Positions 37,863 through 46,848 of a stretch of 64,000 bases of DNA are shown piece by piece. Made by a program: the position numbers and the translations under genes. The notes below the pieces were generated by a model that did not search any database, was not told the DNA's origin, and saw only the letters and a list, made by a program, of their open reading frames with translations. The stretch is from Serratia inhibens (GTDB lineage: Bacteria; Pseudomonadota; Gammaproteobacteria; Enterobacterales; Enterobacteriaceae). The stretch lies in NCBI RefSeq assembly GCF_003591175.1, contig NZ_QYYG01000002.1, positions 434,001 to 498,000 on the forward strand. Reading direction: 5' to 3'. Positions within the stretch are counted from its first letter, which is position 1; every line of letters begins with the position of its first letter.

Positions 37863-38477
37863 TTAAGGCGCCATGCTGCGCAGTATCAACGCCGAGAGCA
37901 GCACCGCCGCCGCCGCCGCATTCTCCAGGTTATTTTGCAGTTGGAGAGGGCAGATGTAGGGCCGCATGACCAGGGAGATCGCCTGTGTCGCTTCATCCAG
38001 AGGCGTTTTGCGCTCGAACTCCCCCGATTGCCGCCCCTCAAGCAGGATGTGCTGGATCACCTGGCATAGACGCTCTTCATACGCCGCCACCGAAGGCCAG
38101 CGATCGCGGGCGGCGACGGCAGCGATGTCGTAAAGCTTGCGATCGTGAAAAAACAGATCGCTGCCTGCTTCCGTCAACGCTTTGAAAAGACGCCTTAACC
38201 TTTCCGAGGCCGTCGGTGCATCTGCGAGCGCCGAATTGACGATATCCATGATCATGGCCAGCCGATTGGCGCAGATCACCTCACCAATTGCCTGCTTGGA
38301 ATCGAAAAACTTATAAATGTAGGCCTTGGAAAAACCAATCGCCTTGGCCAAATCGGACACGGTGGTTTTCTCATAGCCAAAGTGCCCGAAGTGCTCTGTG
38401 GCGGCTTCCACGATCTGATCGCGAACGCTGTGGTCCAATGGACCACGCGGGGAAAGTGCATTCATGTGTTTAGTCAT
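37863..38477 (-). CDS. TetR-family repressor of the RND pump
   Basis: A 204-residue TetR protein. N-terminal helix-turn-helix at ~residues 15-60 (EKTTVSDLAKAIGFSKAYIYKFFDSK); the C-terminal ligand domain contains FFHDRKLYDIAAVAARDRWP and a tail of hydrophobic helices. It sits between the adaptor-permease operon and the divergent outer-membrane factor gene, with a matching dyad on each side, so it probably represses both and itself. An ATG at 38465 is an alternative start; neither has a strong ribosome site. Ligand unknown. Confidence 0.88.
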   Translation of the reverse strand: MTKHMNALSPRGPLDHSVRDQIVEAATEHFGHFGYEKTTVSDLAKAIGFSKAYIYKFFDSKQAIGEVICANRLAMIMDIVNSALADAPTASERLRRLFKALTEAGSDLFFHDRKLYDIAAVAARDRWPSVAAYEERLCQVIQHILLEGRQSGEFERKTPLDEATQAISLVMRPYICPLQLQNNLENAAAAAVLLSALILRSMAP

Positions 38478-38515
38478 TTTTCTAGCTTAGCTCGATGAGC
38501 ACTGATTGACAACAA

Positions 38516-38539
38516 GTGACCATTTGGTAATGTAGTCAC
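38516..38539. promoter_or_regulatory. TetR operator candidate 2 (tetR / outer-membrane factor promoter)
   Basis: GTGACC-N12-AGTCAC, one arm mismatch, in the 89-base gap between tetR and the outer-membrane factor gene. Same 24-bp geometry as the site at 37834. Confidence 0.65.
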
Positions 38540-38566
38540 CATTCTGCTTCGATTCAAGGAATCCTC

Positions 38567-40024
38567 ATGTTTCCCCTCCGTACTCTTGCTCTGTTTGTGA
38601 GCGCCGGCTTACTGGCGGGCTGCGCGGTTGGACCGGATTACCACCGCCCGGACGCTCCCCTTTCGGATCGTTATCAGGCTCAATCCGCCGTCCAACAGAG
38701 AAGCGCCGCCCGGCCAGCCAGTTTTACGGTCTGGTGGGAAGGCTTTGACGATCCCTTATTGAGTGACCTCGTTTCAAGCGCACTCGCGCAAAATCTCGAT
38801 CTGGCCCAGGCAAGCGCCCGTATGGCTCAGGCCCGCGCCGGACTTGGCGCGGCGACAGCGGCGTTGCTGCCGTCGGGTAACATCAGCGGACAGGCCGCTC
38901 GCGCCTATCAGTCGGTCGAAACCCCGCTGGGTCAGGTTCTCAGCTCAACACCCGATTATAATCGCTACGGCAATTCCTATGAAGCCGACCTCAACGCAAG
39001 CTGGGAGATCGACATCTTCGGTGGCCTGCGGCGCGGTCGCCAAGCCGCACTGGCTGACTATCAAGCCTCCGAGGCGGGCGTCGCCGCGACACGCCTTGCC
39101 ATCGCCGCCCAGACTGCCGATATCTATATCACCCTGCGCGGCTTGCAAACCCGGCTGGCAATCGCAAACAAGCAGGTCAGTACGCAACAAGAGCTGCTGG
39201 AAAAAGTGCAGCTCCTTCACAGCAAAGGGCTGGCCGCCGAGTACCAGGTCCGCCAGACCGAAGGAGCCCTTGCGCAGGTTCAGGCAACGGTACCGGTTCT
39301 CAAGACCGGGCTCGACGCCGCCATGAACGCACTGGACGTCATGCTCGGAACCCCGCCCGGCACTCATCGCGCTCAACTGACCACGCCGGGCGCCATTCCG
39401 CAGGCTCCGCAGATCGCCTCTACGGGCACCCCTGCCGATCTGCTGCGCCGTCGACCCGACATTATCGTGGCCGAACGCCACCTTGCCGCGTCCAGCGCGC
39501 GTATCGGGGTGGCCGTCAGCGAGTACTATCCGAAGTTTTCGCTCAGCGCATTACTCGGCAGCGCGACGGCGGTGGCAAGCGGCAACCTGCTCTCCAGCGG
39601 CGCCAGCCAATCGGCCGGCGTATTGGGGCTGCGTTGGCGGCTCTTTGATTTCGGCCGCATCAACGCGCAGATCGATCAGGCGAAAGGCCAGGAGGCCGAA
39701 TCGCTCGCAGCTTACCGCCTGTCGGTGCTGCGCGCCACCGAAGACGTCGAAAACGCCTTCTCCGCACTGATCAATCGTGAAACGCAAGCAGCGATACTGA
39801 CCGGGGGGGAAACGGCCCTGGCCAGCGCCAGGCAATCGTCTTTCGTCGCCTACCGGCAAGGGACAGCCAGCCTGATTGACGTCCTGCGCAACGATGAAAC
39901 CTTGCTGCAGGCCTCCGATGCCAGGGCGCAGGCCCAAACGGAATCGGCGCGCGCGGCAGTCGCCGCGTTCAGGGCGCTCGGGGGCGGTTGGCAGCCTCCC
40001 GAAGCCAGTGCAATGACGCAATGA
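38567..40024 (+). CDS. RND outer-membrane factor, NodT-family lipoprotein
   Basis: A 485-residue TolC-type outer-membrane channel of the NodT/OprM family. Lipoprotein signal with lipobox LLAGC (Cys19), then VGPDYHRPDAP, typical of the group. Two repeated efflux-protein halves follow, with LSDLVSSALAQNLDLAQASARM, LRRRPDIIVAERHLAASSARIGVA and LRWRLFDFGRINAQIDQAKGQE. It completes the tripartite pump with the adaptor and permease encoded across the tetR gene. An AAGGA ribosome site precedes the ATG. Confidence 0.92.
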   Translation: MFPLRTLALFVSAGLLAGCAVGPDYHRPDAPLSDRYQAQSAVQQRSAARPASFTVWWEGFDDPLLSDLVSSALAQNLDLAQASARMAQARAGLGAATAALLPSGNISGQAARAYQSVETPLGQVLSSTPDYNRYGNSYEADLNASWEIDIFGGLRRGRQAALADYQASEAGVAATRLAIAAQTADIYITLRGLQTRLAIANKQVSTQQELLEKVQLLHSKGLAAEYQVRQTEGALAQVQATVPVLKTGLDAAMNALDVMLGTPPGTHRAQLTTPGAIPQAPQIASTGTPADLLRRRPDIIVAERHLAASSARIGVAVSEYYPKFSLSALLGSATAVASGNLLSSGASQSAGVLGLRWRLFDFGRINAQIDQAKGQEAESLAAYRLSVLRATEDVENAFSALINRETQAAILTGGETALASARQSSFVAYRQGTASLIDVLRNDETLLQASDARAQAQTESARAAVAAFRALGGGWQPPEASAMTQ

Positions 40025-40130
40025 ATGCTAAGAATCCTCGTCCGCAACAAGTGCGGTAATTGCACTGTCGTGACTTCTCCGCACCGCAAATGCGGCTACA
40101 GAACAGAGACTAATCACCGGAGCGTTGTTA

Positions 40131-40907
40131 ATGAAAAGGATGGGGATTCTGGACGTTGACGATCTGACCGAAAAACTGGTCAGGGGAATGTTTCTCGCCG
40201 TTCCTGAGGCACAGATATTTCTTGTCTCTGGCAATAATGAGCGGGCGCGCAGGCTGGAGAGAGAGCTTCCCTGCTGGACTCTGGATCATTACCAGGATGT
40301 CGTCGATGAAGCTGACGTTATTATTACCGGCGTGGACTGCCATGCCATGAATGAAATCGCAAACCAGGTGCAGCTGCGCAGCTCGCAAACGTTGGTTTCT
40401 TTGGTCCCGGGGGTTCACTCTCAGAGCCTGCGAGATCTGTTCAGGCACGCTGACTGCGTCAGATTGATGCTGACTTTCGCTGCTGAAATCAACCAATCGA
40501 ACGTGATCCTGACGGCCTCTGACAAAGAGATTCAGGACCTGTTTTCCCGATTAGGCCAACTGACCGTGCTGCCCGACGAATCGGACTTTGACTTGGCGAC
40601 GGTAAGCCTTTGCATGAACGGGTGGTTCTACTTCTTCGCCGAAGGTTTGCAATGCTGGCTTGCCGAGCAAGGCATGGCGGATGAGGTTGCTCGCCGGCTG
40701 GTACTCGGCGGGTTGAAAGACTGCGCTGAATATGCAAGCCATAATACCGCCATCGCCCTGGGCGATCTGGGTAACGGTATGGCCTCTTCTGAACACTTAA
40801 CCCTGCAGGGGCTGGAAGTGCTGGCCAAAATGCAGGCGCTCAATCCCTGGCGCGTTGCATCAGAAACGGTGTTATCGACCGTACGGAAAACCCACCCGCC
40901 GGATTAA
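40131..40907 (+). CDS. ProC-like protein with altered nucleotide-binding loop
   Basis: A 258-residue protein with the pattern of pyrroline-5-carboxylate reductases: strand-loop-helix start, DEADVIITGVD (~60-70), TLVSLVPGVHSQSL (~85-98) and a helical C-terminal half with ARRLVLGGLKDCAEYA. The canonical GFIGAGNM-like loop reads GILDVDDL here, so both key glycines are Asp. NAD(P)H binding is thus doubtful, and it may have a non-reductase role. The ATG at 40131 follows GGAG at nine bases. It stands alone after the efflux factor gene and ends in a terminator. Confidence 0.65.
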   Translation: MKRMGILDVDDLTEKLVRGMFLAVPEAQIFLVSGNNERARRLERELPCWTLDHYQDVVDEADVIITGVDCHAMNEIANQVQLRSSQTLVSLVPGVHSQSLRDLFRHADCVRLMLTFAAEINQSNVILTASDKEIQDLFSRLGQLTVLPDESDFDLATVSLCMNGWFYFFAEGLQCWLAEQGMADEVARRLVLGGLKDCAEYASHNTAIALGDLGNGMASSEHLTLQGLEVLAKMQALNPWRVASETVLSTVRKTHPPD

Positions 40908-40921
40908 AGCAGGTGGGTTTT
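40887..40921 (+). terminator. Terminator overlapping the end of the ProC-like gene
   Basis: Ten-base arms AAAACCCACC / GGTGGGTTTT with the stop codon (40905-40907) in the loop. Confidence 0.75.
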
Positions 40922-41032
40922 GGACGTTCCACGAAATGTTGCCCATCACGCCAGTTATTTTTCCCTGACGCGGTCTTTCCGCCCTATTTGCCGCGCATCG
41001 TAGACAATCTATAGATATGCCTGGTCGCAGGC

Positions 41033-41986
41033 TTAAATCAGGATCCGTACCCGTTCAAAGATCCGGCGGTCTTCCTGTCGCGCCGAACGGGTTTGCAGAC
41101 GCAACTGGCGCACCAGAGCGTCAATCAGGGCGTGAGCTGCCGCGCTCAGGATGCTGTTACGCCGGGTGACGATATTCAACCGCACCGGGTCGCAGCTTTC
41201 CTGCAATGCCAGTGGCGTCAGGCGCCCGGCAAGCTGCGGCAACCCGGCCAGCAGCGCCGGACACCAGGTACACATGTCCGCCGACTCCACCATCGCCTGC
41301 GACATGCCAAGGGAATGGGCGTGAATAATACGATGGGGATCAAGTTGGGCGCCATGACGACTGAACAGTTGGCGGACCAAATCGTCATAGTTTTCCGGCG
41401 TGTAATTCAGCACCCAGTCCTGCTCCAGCAGTTGGTGGATAGAGGTGCTTTTGCTCAACGGGTGCCCGTGCCGTACCATCACCGCCGTTTCGTAGTCCAA
41501 CAGCGGTTCGCAATGAAACTCCTGCGGCGCCATTAAGGCCGGCAGCGGCGTGATGGCGAAATCCATCGTGCCCTCCCGCAGTTGCGATTGTGCGTTAGCC
41601 ATCAGGCTTTCAAACAGCTCCAGCTTGACCTTGGGCATCTTTTTGCGAAAGGCCACTACCGCCGGCGGCAACACCGTCAGCATCAACCAGGGCGTTATCG
41701 CCGCTTTTACCTGATCTTCCGCCAGCCCGCGCAGGCCCGCCATCTCCATGTTGGCCTGTTCAAGCTGGTTCAGCACCAACCGGGCGTGGGCCAACAGCGT
41801 TTTGCCGTAAGGGGTAAAGCCTAACCCGGCCGGCGTGCGGATCAGCAACGGCAGTTCCTGCTCCTGTTCCAGTTCGCGCAAGGCCCGCGTGACCGCCGCC
41901 TGTGAAAGCCCCAGTTGCCGTGCGGCACCGCGAATGCTGCCGCTGTCGGCGCTGGCGACCAATGCTTGTAGCTGATGCAGTTTCAT
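41033..41986 (-). CDS. LysR-family regulator
   Basis: A 317-residue LysR protein. Helix-turn-helix SGSIRGAARQLGLSQAAVTRALRELEQE; effector domain with MDFAITPLPALMAPQEF and VESADMCTWCPALLAGLPQL. This resembles the TdcA/AbgR-like group that governs amidohydrolase or transport genes. The ATG at 41986 gives MKLHQLQALVASA; the open frame runs 66 codons further without support. It is divergent from the amidohydrolase gene and a perfect 19-bp dyad lies 10 nt upstream of its start. Confidence 0.87.
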   Translation of the reverse strand: MKLHQLQALVASADSGSIRGAARQLGLSQAAVTRALRELEQEQELPLLIRTPAGLGFTPYGKTLLAHARLVLNQLEQANMEMAGLRGLAEDQVKAAITPWLMLTVLPPAVVAFRKKMPKVKLELFESLMANAQSQLREGTMDFAITPLPALMAPQEFHCEPLLDYETAVMVRHGHPLSKSTSIHQLLEQDWVLNYTPENYDDLVRQLFSRHGAQLDPHRIIHAHSLGMSQAMVESADMCTWCPALLAGLPQLAGRLTPLALQESCDPVRLNIVTRRNSILSAAAHALIDALVRQLRLQTRSARQEDRRIFERVRILI

Positions 41987-41995
41987 CGCGCCCCC

Positions 41996-42014
41996 TGACA
42001 ACCAAAGATTGTCA
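41996..42014. promoter_or_regulatory. LysR operator candidate
   Basis: Perfect TGACAA-N7-TTGTCA dyad between the LysR gene and the amidohydrolase gene, overlapping where a LysR recognition site would be expected. Confidence 0.5.
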
Positions 42015-42125
42015 GCATAACCGAACGGCGGCTCCCCGGCAAAAAGGTTGTTTGCTAGTCTCGAAGACACCCTGCTTTCCGGCTGTCGACCCGCCGAAAA
42101 TCGGACATTCACTCTGGAGACGGCG

Positions 42126-43295
42126 ATGCCAAACCCGCTTGTTTTACCTGAAATAGCCGCTGTTAAGCACGAAATGGTCGCCATTCGCCGCCATATCCAC
42201 GCTCACCCCGAATTGGGATTCAATGAATTCGCCACCAGCGATCTGGTGGCAAAGCTGCTGGCCGAGTGGGGTTATCGGGTTACGCGCCATATAGGACAAA
42301 CCGGCGTTGTCGCCACTTTGCAACGCGGCTCGGGGAAATCGCTCGGCTTGCGTGCCGACATGGACGCACTGCCCATTGAAGAAATCACCGGATTGCCCTA
42401 TGCCAGCACCCACAGCGGCGTGATGCACGCCTGCGGTCATGACGGCCACACCACCATGCTGCTGGCGGCCGCGCGCTATCTGGCACAGCACCCTTCGTTT
42501 ACCGGCACCCTGCACCTGATTTTCCAACCGGCGGAAGAAGGTGGCGGCGGCGCCCGAGTGATGATTGAGGACGGATTGTTCGAACGCTTCCCTTGTGATG
42601 CCGTGTTCGGCATGCATAACGTTCCCGGCCTCCCGGTCGGCCAACTGGGTTTTGCCAGCGGCCCCTTCATGTGCTCTGCCGATACGGTCACCATTACCCT
42701 GCACGGCCAGGGCGGCCACGGCGCAGTGCCGCAACACACGGTCGATCCGGTGGTAGTCTGCGCCGCCATAGTGATGAGCCTGCAAACCATCGTCTCGCGC
42801 AATATCGACCCGCAGGAGACGGCGATCGTCACGGTTGGCGCGATCAACGCCGGCAAGGCCGCCAACGTGATCCCTGCCAGCGCCCAAATGACGCTAAGCG
42901 TGCGCGCACTGGATGCCGGTGTGCGCCAACGGTTGGAAAGCCGCATTACCGCGCTGGTCACGGCGCAGGCCGCCAGCTTTGGCGCCACAGCCGACATCGA
43001 CTACCGGCACGGCTATCCGGTGTTGGTGAATCATGTGGCAGAAACCGAACTGGCGCGTTCGGTCGCGGAGGAATGGGCCGGCGAAAGCCGGGTTATCCGC
43101 CAAATGCGGCCCATTACCGCCAGCGAAGACTTCGCCTTTATGCTGGAAAAATGCCCCGGCAGCTATATCTCGATCGGCAACGGGGAAAGTACGCCCGGAA
43201 ATGCGCTGCATAACGCCGGTTACGATTTCAACGATGAGTGCCTGCCCATCGGCGCCACTTACTGGGTCAAGCTGGTTGAGCGCTTTTTGGCTTAA
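42126..43295 (+). CDS. M20-family amidohydrolase (hippurate/IAA-amide hydrolase type)
   Basis: A 389-residue metal-dependent amidohydrolase that cleaves N-acyl amino acids or amino-acid conjugates. Catalytic-domain motifs: RRHIHAHPELGFNE (~22-35), LRADMDALPIEE (~79-90), HACGHDGHTTMLL with metal ligands (~101-113), QPAEEGGGGARVMI with the general base Glu (~134), and GMHNVPGLPVGQ. The lid domain contains GQGGHGAVPQHTVDP. GGAG precedes the ATG at 42126. It precedes a periplasmic amino-acid-binding protein gene by 38 nt and is divergent from LysR, so the three likely form one utilisation unit. No signal peptide; cytoplasmic. Confidence 0.9.
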   Translation: MPNPLVLPEIAAVKHEMVAIRRHIHAHPELGFNEFATSDLVAKLLAEWGYRVTRHIGQTGVVATLQRGSGKSLGLRADMDALPIEEITGLPYASTHSGVMHACGHDGHTTMLLAAARYLAQHPSFTGTLHLIFQPAEEGGGGARVMIEDGLFERFPCDAVFGMHNVPGLPVGQLGFASGPFMCSADTVTITLHGQGGHGAVPQHTVDPVVVCAAIVMSLQTIVSRNIDPQETAIVTVGAINAGKAANVIPASAQMTLSVRALDAGVRQRLESRITALVTAQAASFGATADIDYRHGYPVLVNHVAETELARSVAEEWAGESRVIRQMRPITASEDFAFMLEKCPGSYISIGNGESTPGNALHNAGYDFNDECLPIGATYWVKLVERFLA

Positions 43296-43333
43296 TGCCC
43301 CGTCTTGATCGCCACAACGCTGAGGAAAATGAA

Positions 43334-44122
43334 ATGAAGACAACGATGAGTCTGGTTTTAGTGCTGCCACTGGCGTTAAGTTTCACGGCCTTTGGCGGGG
43401 AGTTTAGCGGGAAAGTGATTAAGTTGGGCGTAGATCCGACCTATCCACCGCTGGAATATAAAACCCCGCAGGGTGTGCTGACCGGTTTCGGCGTCGATAT
43501 CGCGCAGGCGATGTGCGATCAAATGCAGGCCAAATGCGTCTGGGTCGAAAGCAGTTGGGACGGGATGATCCCGGGCCTGCTGGCGAAAAAGTTCGATGCC
43601 ATAGCCTCGTCGATGACCATCACGCCGCAACGGCAGACGCAGATTGCGTTTTCAAACAAGGTTTCCAACGCCCCGGCGCGCCTGGTGGCCCGCAAAGGCA
43701 GCGTTCTGCAACCCACGGCGGCTTCGCTGAAAGGAAAATCGATTGGCGTGCAACAGGGTTCCAGCCAGGAAACTTACGCCATCGCCCTGTGGCGCCCGGC
43801 CGGCGTCAACGTGGTGTCCTATCAGAGCCAGCAGGAAGCTAATGAAGATCTGATCAATGGCCGTTTGGATGCTTCGCTGTTGGCCAGCGTCAGCGCCGGC
43901 GAGTTCTTCCATACTCCGGCGGGAAAAGACTTTTCGTTTGTCGGTGCCGAACTCAGCGACAGCAAGTATTTCGGCATCGGCGACGGCATTGGGCTGCGCA
44001 AAGAGGATACCGCACTGCGCGAGGCGTTCAATTCGGCGCTGAAAACCATCATTGCCAACGGCACTTACAAGAAAGTGAACGATAAATATTTTGATTTTGA
44101 CGCCTACGGAACGGGCCAATAA
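43334..44122 (+). CDS. Amino acid ABC periplasmic binding protein (SBP_bac_3)
   Basis: A 262-residue HisJ/ArtJ-type binding protein. Signal peptide residues 1-20 (MKTTMSLVLVLPLALSFTAFG); mature ligand domain with VIKLGVDPTYPPLEYKTPQG, GFGVDIAQAMCDQMQAKCVWVE and IPGLLAKKFDAIASSMTITPQRQ. The Arg/Lys/ornithine-type fold is clear, but the ligand is not. TGAGGA precedes the ATG at 43334. It is probably co-transcribed with the amidohydrolase, but no permease or ATPase genes follow, so it must borrow a transporter encoded elsewhere. Confidence 0.88.
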   Translation: MKTTMSLVLVLPLALSFTAFGGEFSGKVIKLGVDPTYPPLEYKTPQGVLTGFGVDIAQAMCDQMQAKCVWVESSWDGMIPGLLAKKFDAIASSMTITPQRQTQIAFSNKVSNAPARLVARKGSVLQPTAASLKGKSIGVQQGSSQETYAIALWRPAGVNVVSYQSQQEANEDLINGRLDASLLASVSAGEFFHTPAGKDFSFVGAELSDSKYFGIGDGIGLRKEDTALREAFNSALKTIIANGTYKKVNDKYFDFDAYGTGQ

Positions 44123-44186
44123 CGCGCAAAAATGGCGCAGGGTGCCGGGTTCGGCGCGATAACAGAGACTGACGGGGAAACTAAAA

Positions 44187-44208
44187 GGGCCAGGCGAATG
44201 CCTGGCCC
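44187..44208 (-). terminator. Terminator of tmaR
   Basis: Perfect nine-base stem GGGCCAGGC / GCCTGGCCC, four-base loop, followed on the minus strand by TTTTAG, 12 nt after the tmaR stop. Confidence 0.8.
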
Positions 44209-44219
44209 GATAAAACCTG

Positions 44220-44552
<333 letters not shown>

Positions 44553-44698
44553 TTAGTAATACACAGATTCATTTGCTTACGGCCACAATGACACCAAGAT
44601 ACAGGTTTGTGGCGGTCCGGCACAACTCTCATTGCCTTATCTTACCCACTTTAGCGGCCTGACAAAAACCCGAAGCGCCCGCTTCATGATCTGACCCC

Positions 44699-45766
44699 CT
44701 ATTCATGCCCGGCGACAGTACACACCTTGAGCAGATCGCCCAGTTCTTCCAACTGCTGCGTCAGCTCCATGCTCAGCCATACATAGCCGTAGATAGGCGC
44801 CTCGCCGTGCTGGCCGATGCTGATCTCCTGCATCAGGGTTTTCAGTTCAGCGGCAATTTCGCTTAATTGCCCCACCGCCGCCTGCTGATGCTCCTGCGGC
44901 CCGTTGTGCATCATTTCCGCCAGCGACTCGAGCGAACGCAGCGTCAACAGTTGCGCGCTGCGCAGCGTTTTGGCGTTCAGCATAATAAAATGGGTTTCGC
45001 GCGAGGCCCAGTAAGCATCCGCCAGCAACTCAAGCGTACACACCAGATTGCGGCTCAGCGTTTGCACCGCTTCAAATACCGTTGTGGGGATGCGGGTTTC
45101 TTTGCTGCTGGGGGCGATCAGGCCACGCAGCCTGACCACCTGGTTCAGCAGATCTTTCAACTGCGGTTCCAGCCGTGGCCGCTCAATCATGTTGGGCGAG
45201 AGATAAGCGCCGTAGATTTTGCCGGCATTCTGCAGGCAATCCGCCAGCTGCATTCGCCACAGGATATAAGCGCGCTGCGGGTAAATGCTGCTGAACAGCA
45301 GCGCCAAAAGCGAACCAAAAATCACGTCGCCGCTACGCCACAGCGCGGTATGCATATCACCGGCGCCCGCGCCACAGACTACCGCCAACGTGATCCCCAC
45401 CAGCAAGGCCATATAAGGCCGTTTGCCGAGCGTCAGATAACCGCAGAAAAACATCACCACCCCACACCACGCCAGCATTAGCGGCAGCGAGTAGAGTTCA
45501 AGATACAGGGCAATCAGGCCGGAGGCTGCGCCAAATACCGTGCCTGCGATGCGCTGCAACGCCCGCTGCAACACATTGCCCCAAAACGAAATCGGCCCCA
45601 TCACCACCACCAGGGTGATGAGCGGCCAGGTACCTTCCGGCACCTCCAGCAGGCGGATCAGCAGGAAGGTCAGGATAAATGCCAGCCCGATGCGCAAACC
45701 ATGTACAACGCGGTAATGCCGGTAGGTCAGCCGTTCAAAAGACGATATTTTTCTGTCGAGGCGCAC
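44699..45766 (-). CDS. yeeA: FUSC-family inner membrane protein YeeA
   Basis: A 355-residue aromatic-acid-exporter-like (FUSC) protein matching E. coli YeeA along its length. Six N-terminal hydrophobic helices (IGLAFILTFLLIRLLEVPEG, VVMGPISFWGNVLQRALQRI, LGKRPYMALLVGITLAVV) are followed by a soluble helical half containing SPNMIERPRLEPQLKDLL and GLIAPSSKETRIPTTVFEAV. Its substrate is not established. Its order with tmaR is conserved from E. coli. Confidence 0.92.
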   Translation of the reverse strand: MRLDRKISSFERLTYRHYRVVHGLRIGLAFILTFLLIRLLEVPEGTWPLITLVVVMGPISFWGNVLQRALQRIAGTVFGAASGLIALYLELYSLPLMLAWCGVVMFFCGYLTLGKRPYMALLVGITLAVVCGAGAGDMHTALWRSGDVIFGSLLALLFSSIYPQRAYILWRMQLADCLQNAGKIYGAYLSPNMIERPRLEPQLKDLLNQVVRLRGLIAPSSKETRIPTTVFEAVQTLSRNLVCTLELLADAYWASRETHFIMLNAKTLRSAQLLTLRSLESLAEMMHNGPQEHQQAAVGQLSEIAAELKTLMQEISIGQHGEAPIYGYVWLSMELTQQLEELGDLLKVCTVAGHE

Positions 45767-45862
45767 AATGCATCCCGTTACCGATGACGAGGAAGAAACT
45801 TAGTTTAGCGGAGGAAAGCAGGTGGAGAAAAGGCGGATGAGGCGTCCCTCACCCGCAAAACC

Positions 45863-46630
45863 TTAAGCGGCATATTTATCCACCAGCGCACGCAGAATGG
45901 CGGCGGTTTCCACATCCATTACGCCGTCGTACCGCTGCTGGCGGAAATGCAGCTGGAAGGCGCGCACCAGTTGGCGATAGCCTTCGGCGTTGGTCGCTGC
46001 TGAGGTGTCGTAACCGTATTTGGCGAACAGCGCCAGCAGTTCTCGCTGCGCGGGAACGCCCTGGCAGTGATACTCACGCTGGTGCTGCCGTTTAACCGCT
46101 TCGTCATACCAGGCGCCAACGCCGGCCTGATACAGCTGATGCCACGGGAATTGCGGGCCGGGATCGCTCTTGCGGCCCGGCGCTATGTCCGAATGCGCCA
46201 CCACGTTGATCGGCGTGATATCCGGATAGCGCTGCAGAATATTTTGCGCCAGCTGCGTTACCGCCGCGATCTGCTGTGGGTTAAACGGCGGGAAAGTAAT
46301 GTCTTCGCCATCGCCGCTCGCCAGATTCACGATCTCGATGCCAATCGCCGTATCGTTGAGATTATTGCGGTTACCCCATTTGCTTACCCCGGCATGCCAG
46401 GCCCGTTCATCTTCATCTACCAGATTGAAAATGCGCACGCCGCTAAAGCCGGCCGCCTGATAGGTTTGATCTTCCGGATCCGGCACCAGGTAATGGGCGC
46501 TGACCGATTTACCGGTCAGCGATTGCACCGAATCGGCAAAATTCTGCGCCGTATAATGCAACACCAGAAAACGCACGCGGTGGCCAAAACCGGCCACCGA
46601 ACGGTAGCTATTGTAATCAATACTGAACAT
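45863..46630 (-). CDS. N-acetylmuramoyl-L-alanine amidase (Amidase_2, AmiD-like)
   Basis: A 255-residue zinc amidase that cleaves the sugar-peptide bond of peptidoglycan fragments. Zinc ligand motifs are FLVLHYTAQN (~22-31) and VVAHSDIAPGRKSDPGPQFPW (~145-165), with the catalytic GIEIVNL region between. A peptidoglycan-binding-like domain occupies ~190-250. E. coli AmiD is an outer-membrane lipoprotein, but this protein starts MFSIDYNSYRSV without a signal peptide or lipobox, so it should stay in the cytoplasm unless released. It is divergent from an S24-type repressor, with repeated operator-like dyads in the gap. Confidence 0.87.
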   Translation of the reverse strand: MFSIDYNSYRSVAGFGHRVRFLVLHYTAQNFADSVQSLTGKSVSAHYLVPDPEDQTYQAAGFSGVRIFNLVDEDERAWHAGVSKWGNRNNLNDTAIGIEIVNLASGDGEDITFPPFNPQQIAAVTQLAQNILQRYPDITPINVVAHSDIAPGRKSDPGPQFPWHQLYQAGVGAWYDEAVKRQHQREYHCQGVPAQRELLALFAKYGYDTSAATNAEGYRQLVRAFQLHFRQQRYDGVMDVETAAILRALVDKYAA

Positions 46631-46767
46631 CGTAGATTCCTTCTTCTCTGTTGGTCTTCATTATCAAATTATCGCCATGTAGGGGACAAACATATTCGCC
46701 CAATCAATGCGGGCGCTGCATGCTGCACCTCTACACTCTTTGCGTGGACGCCGTCCACTCTTTTAGA

Positions 46768-46833
46768 TTTAGCTAATTGCTAAATTAAACGCAAGTGATT
46801 TTTAGCAAAAACGATATTTACCTTTTTGCTAAA
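46768..46833. promoter_or_regulatory. Operator cluster for the S24 repressor
   Basis: Perfect dyad TTTAGC-TAATT-GCTAAA at 46768-46784, then a second pair with the same arms, TTTAGC at 46801-46806 and GCTAAA at 46828-46833. They lie between the amidase and repressor starts, just upstream of the repressor gene. Confidence 0.65.
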
Positions 46834-46848
46834 GAGTGCAATCATCCG

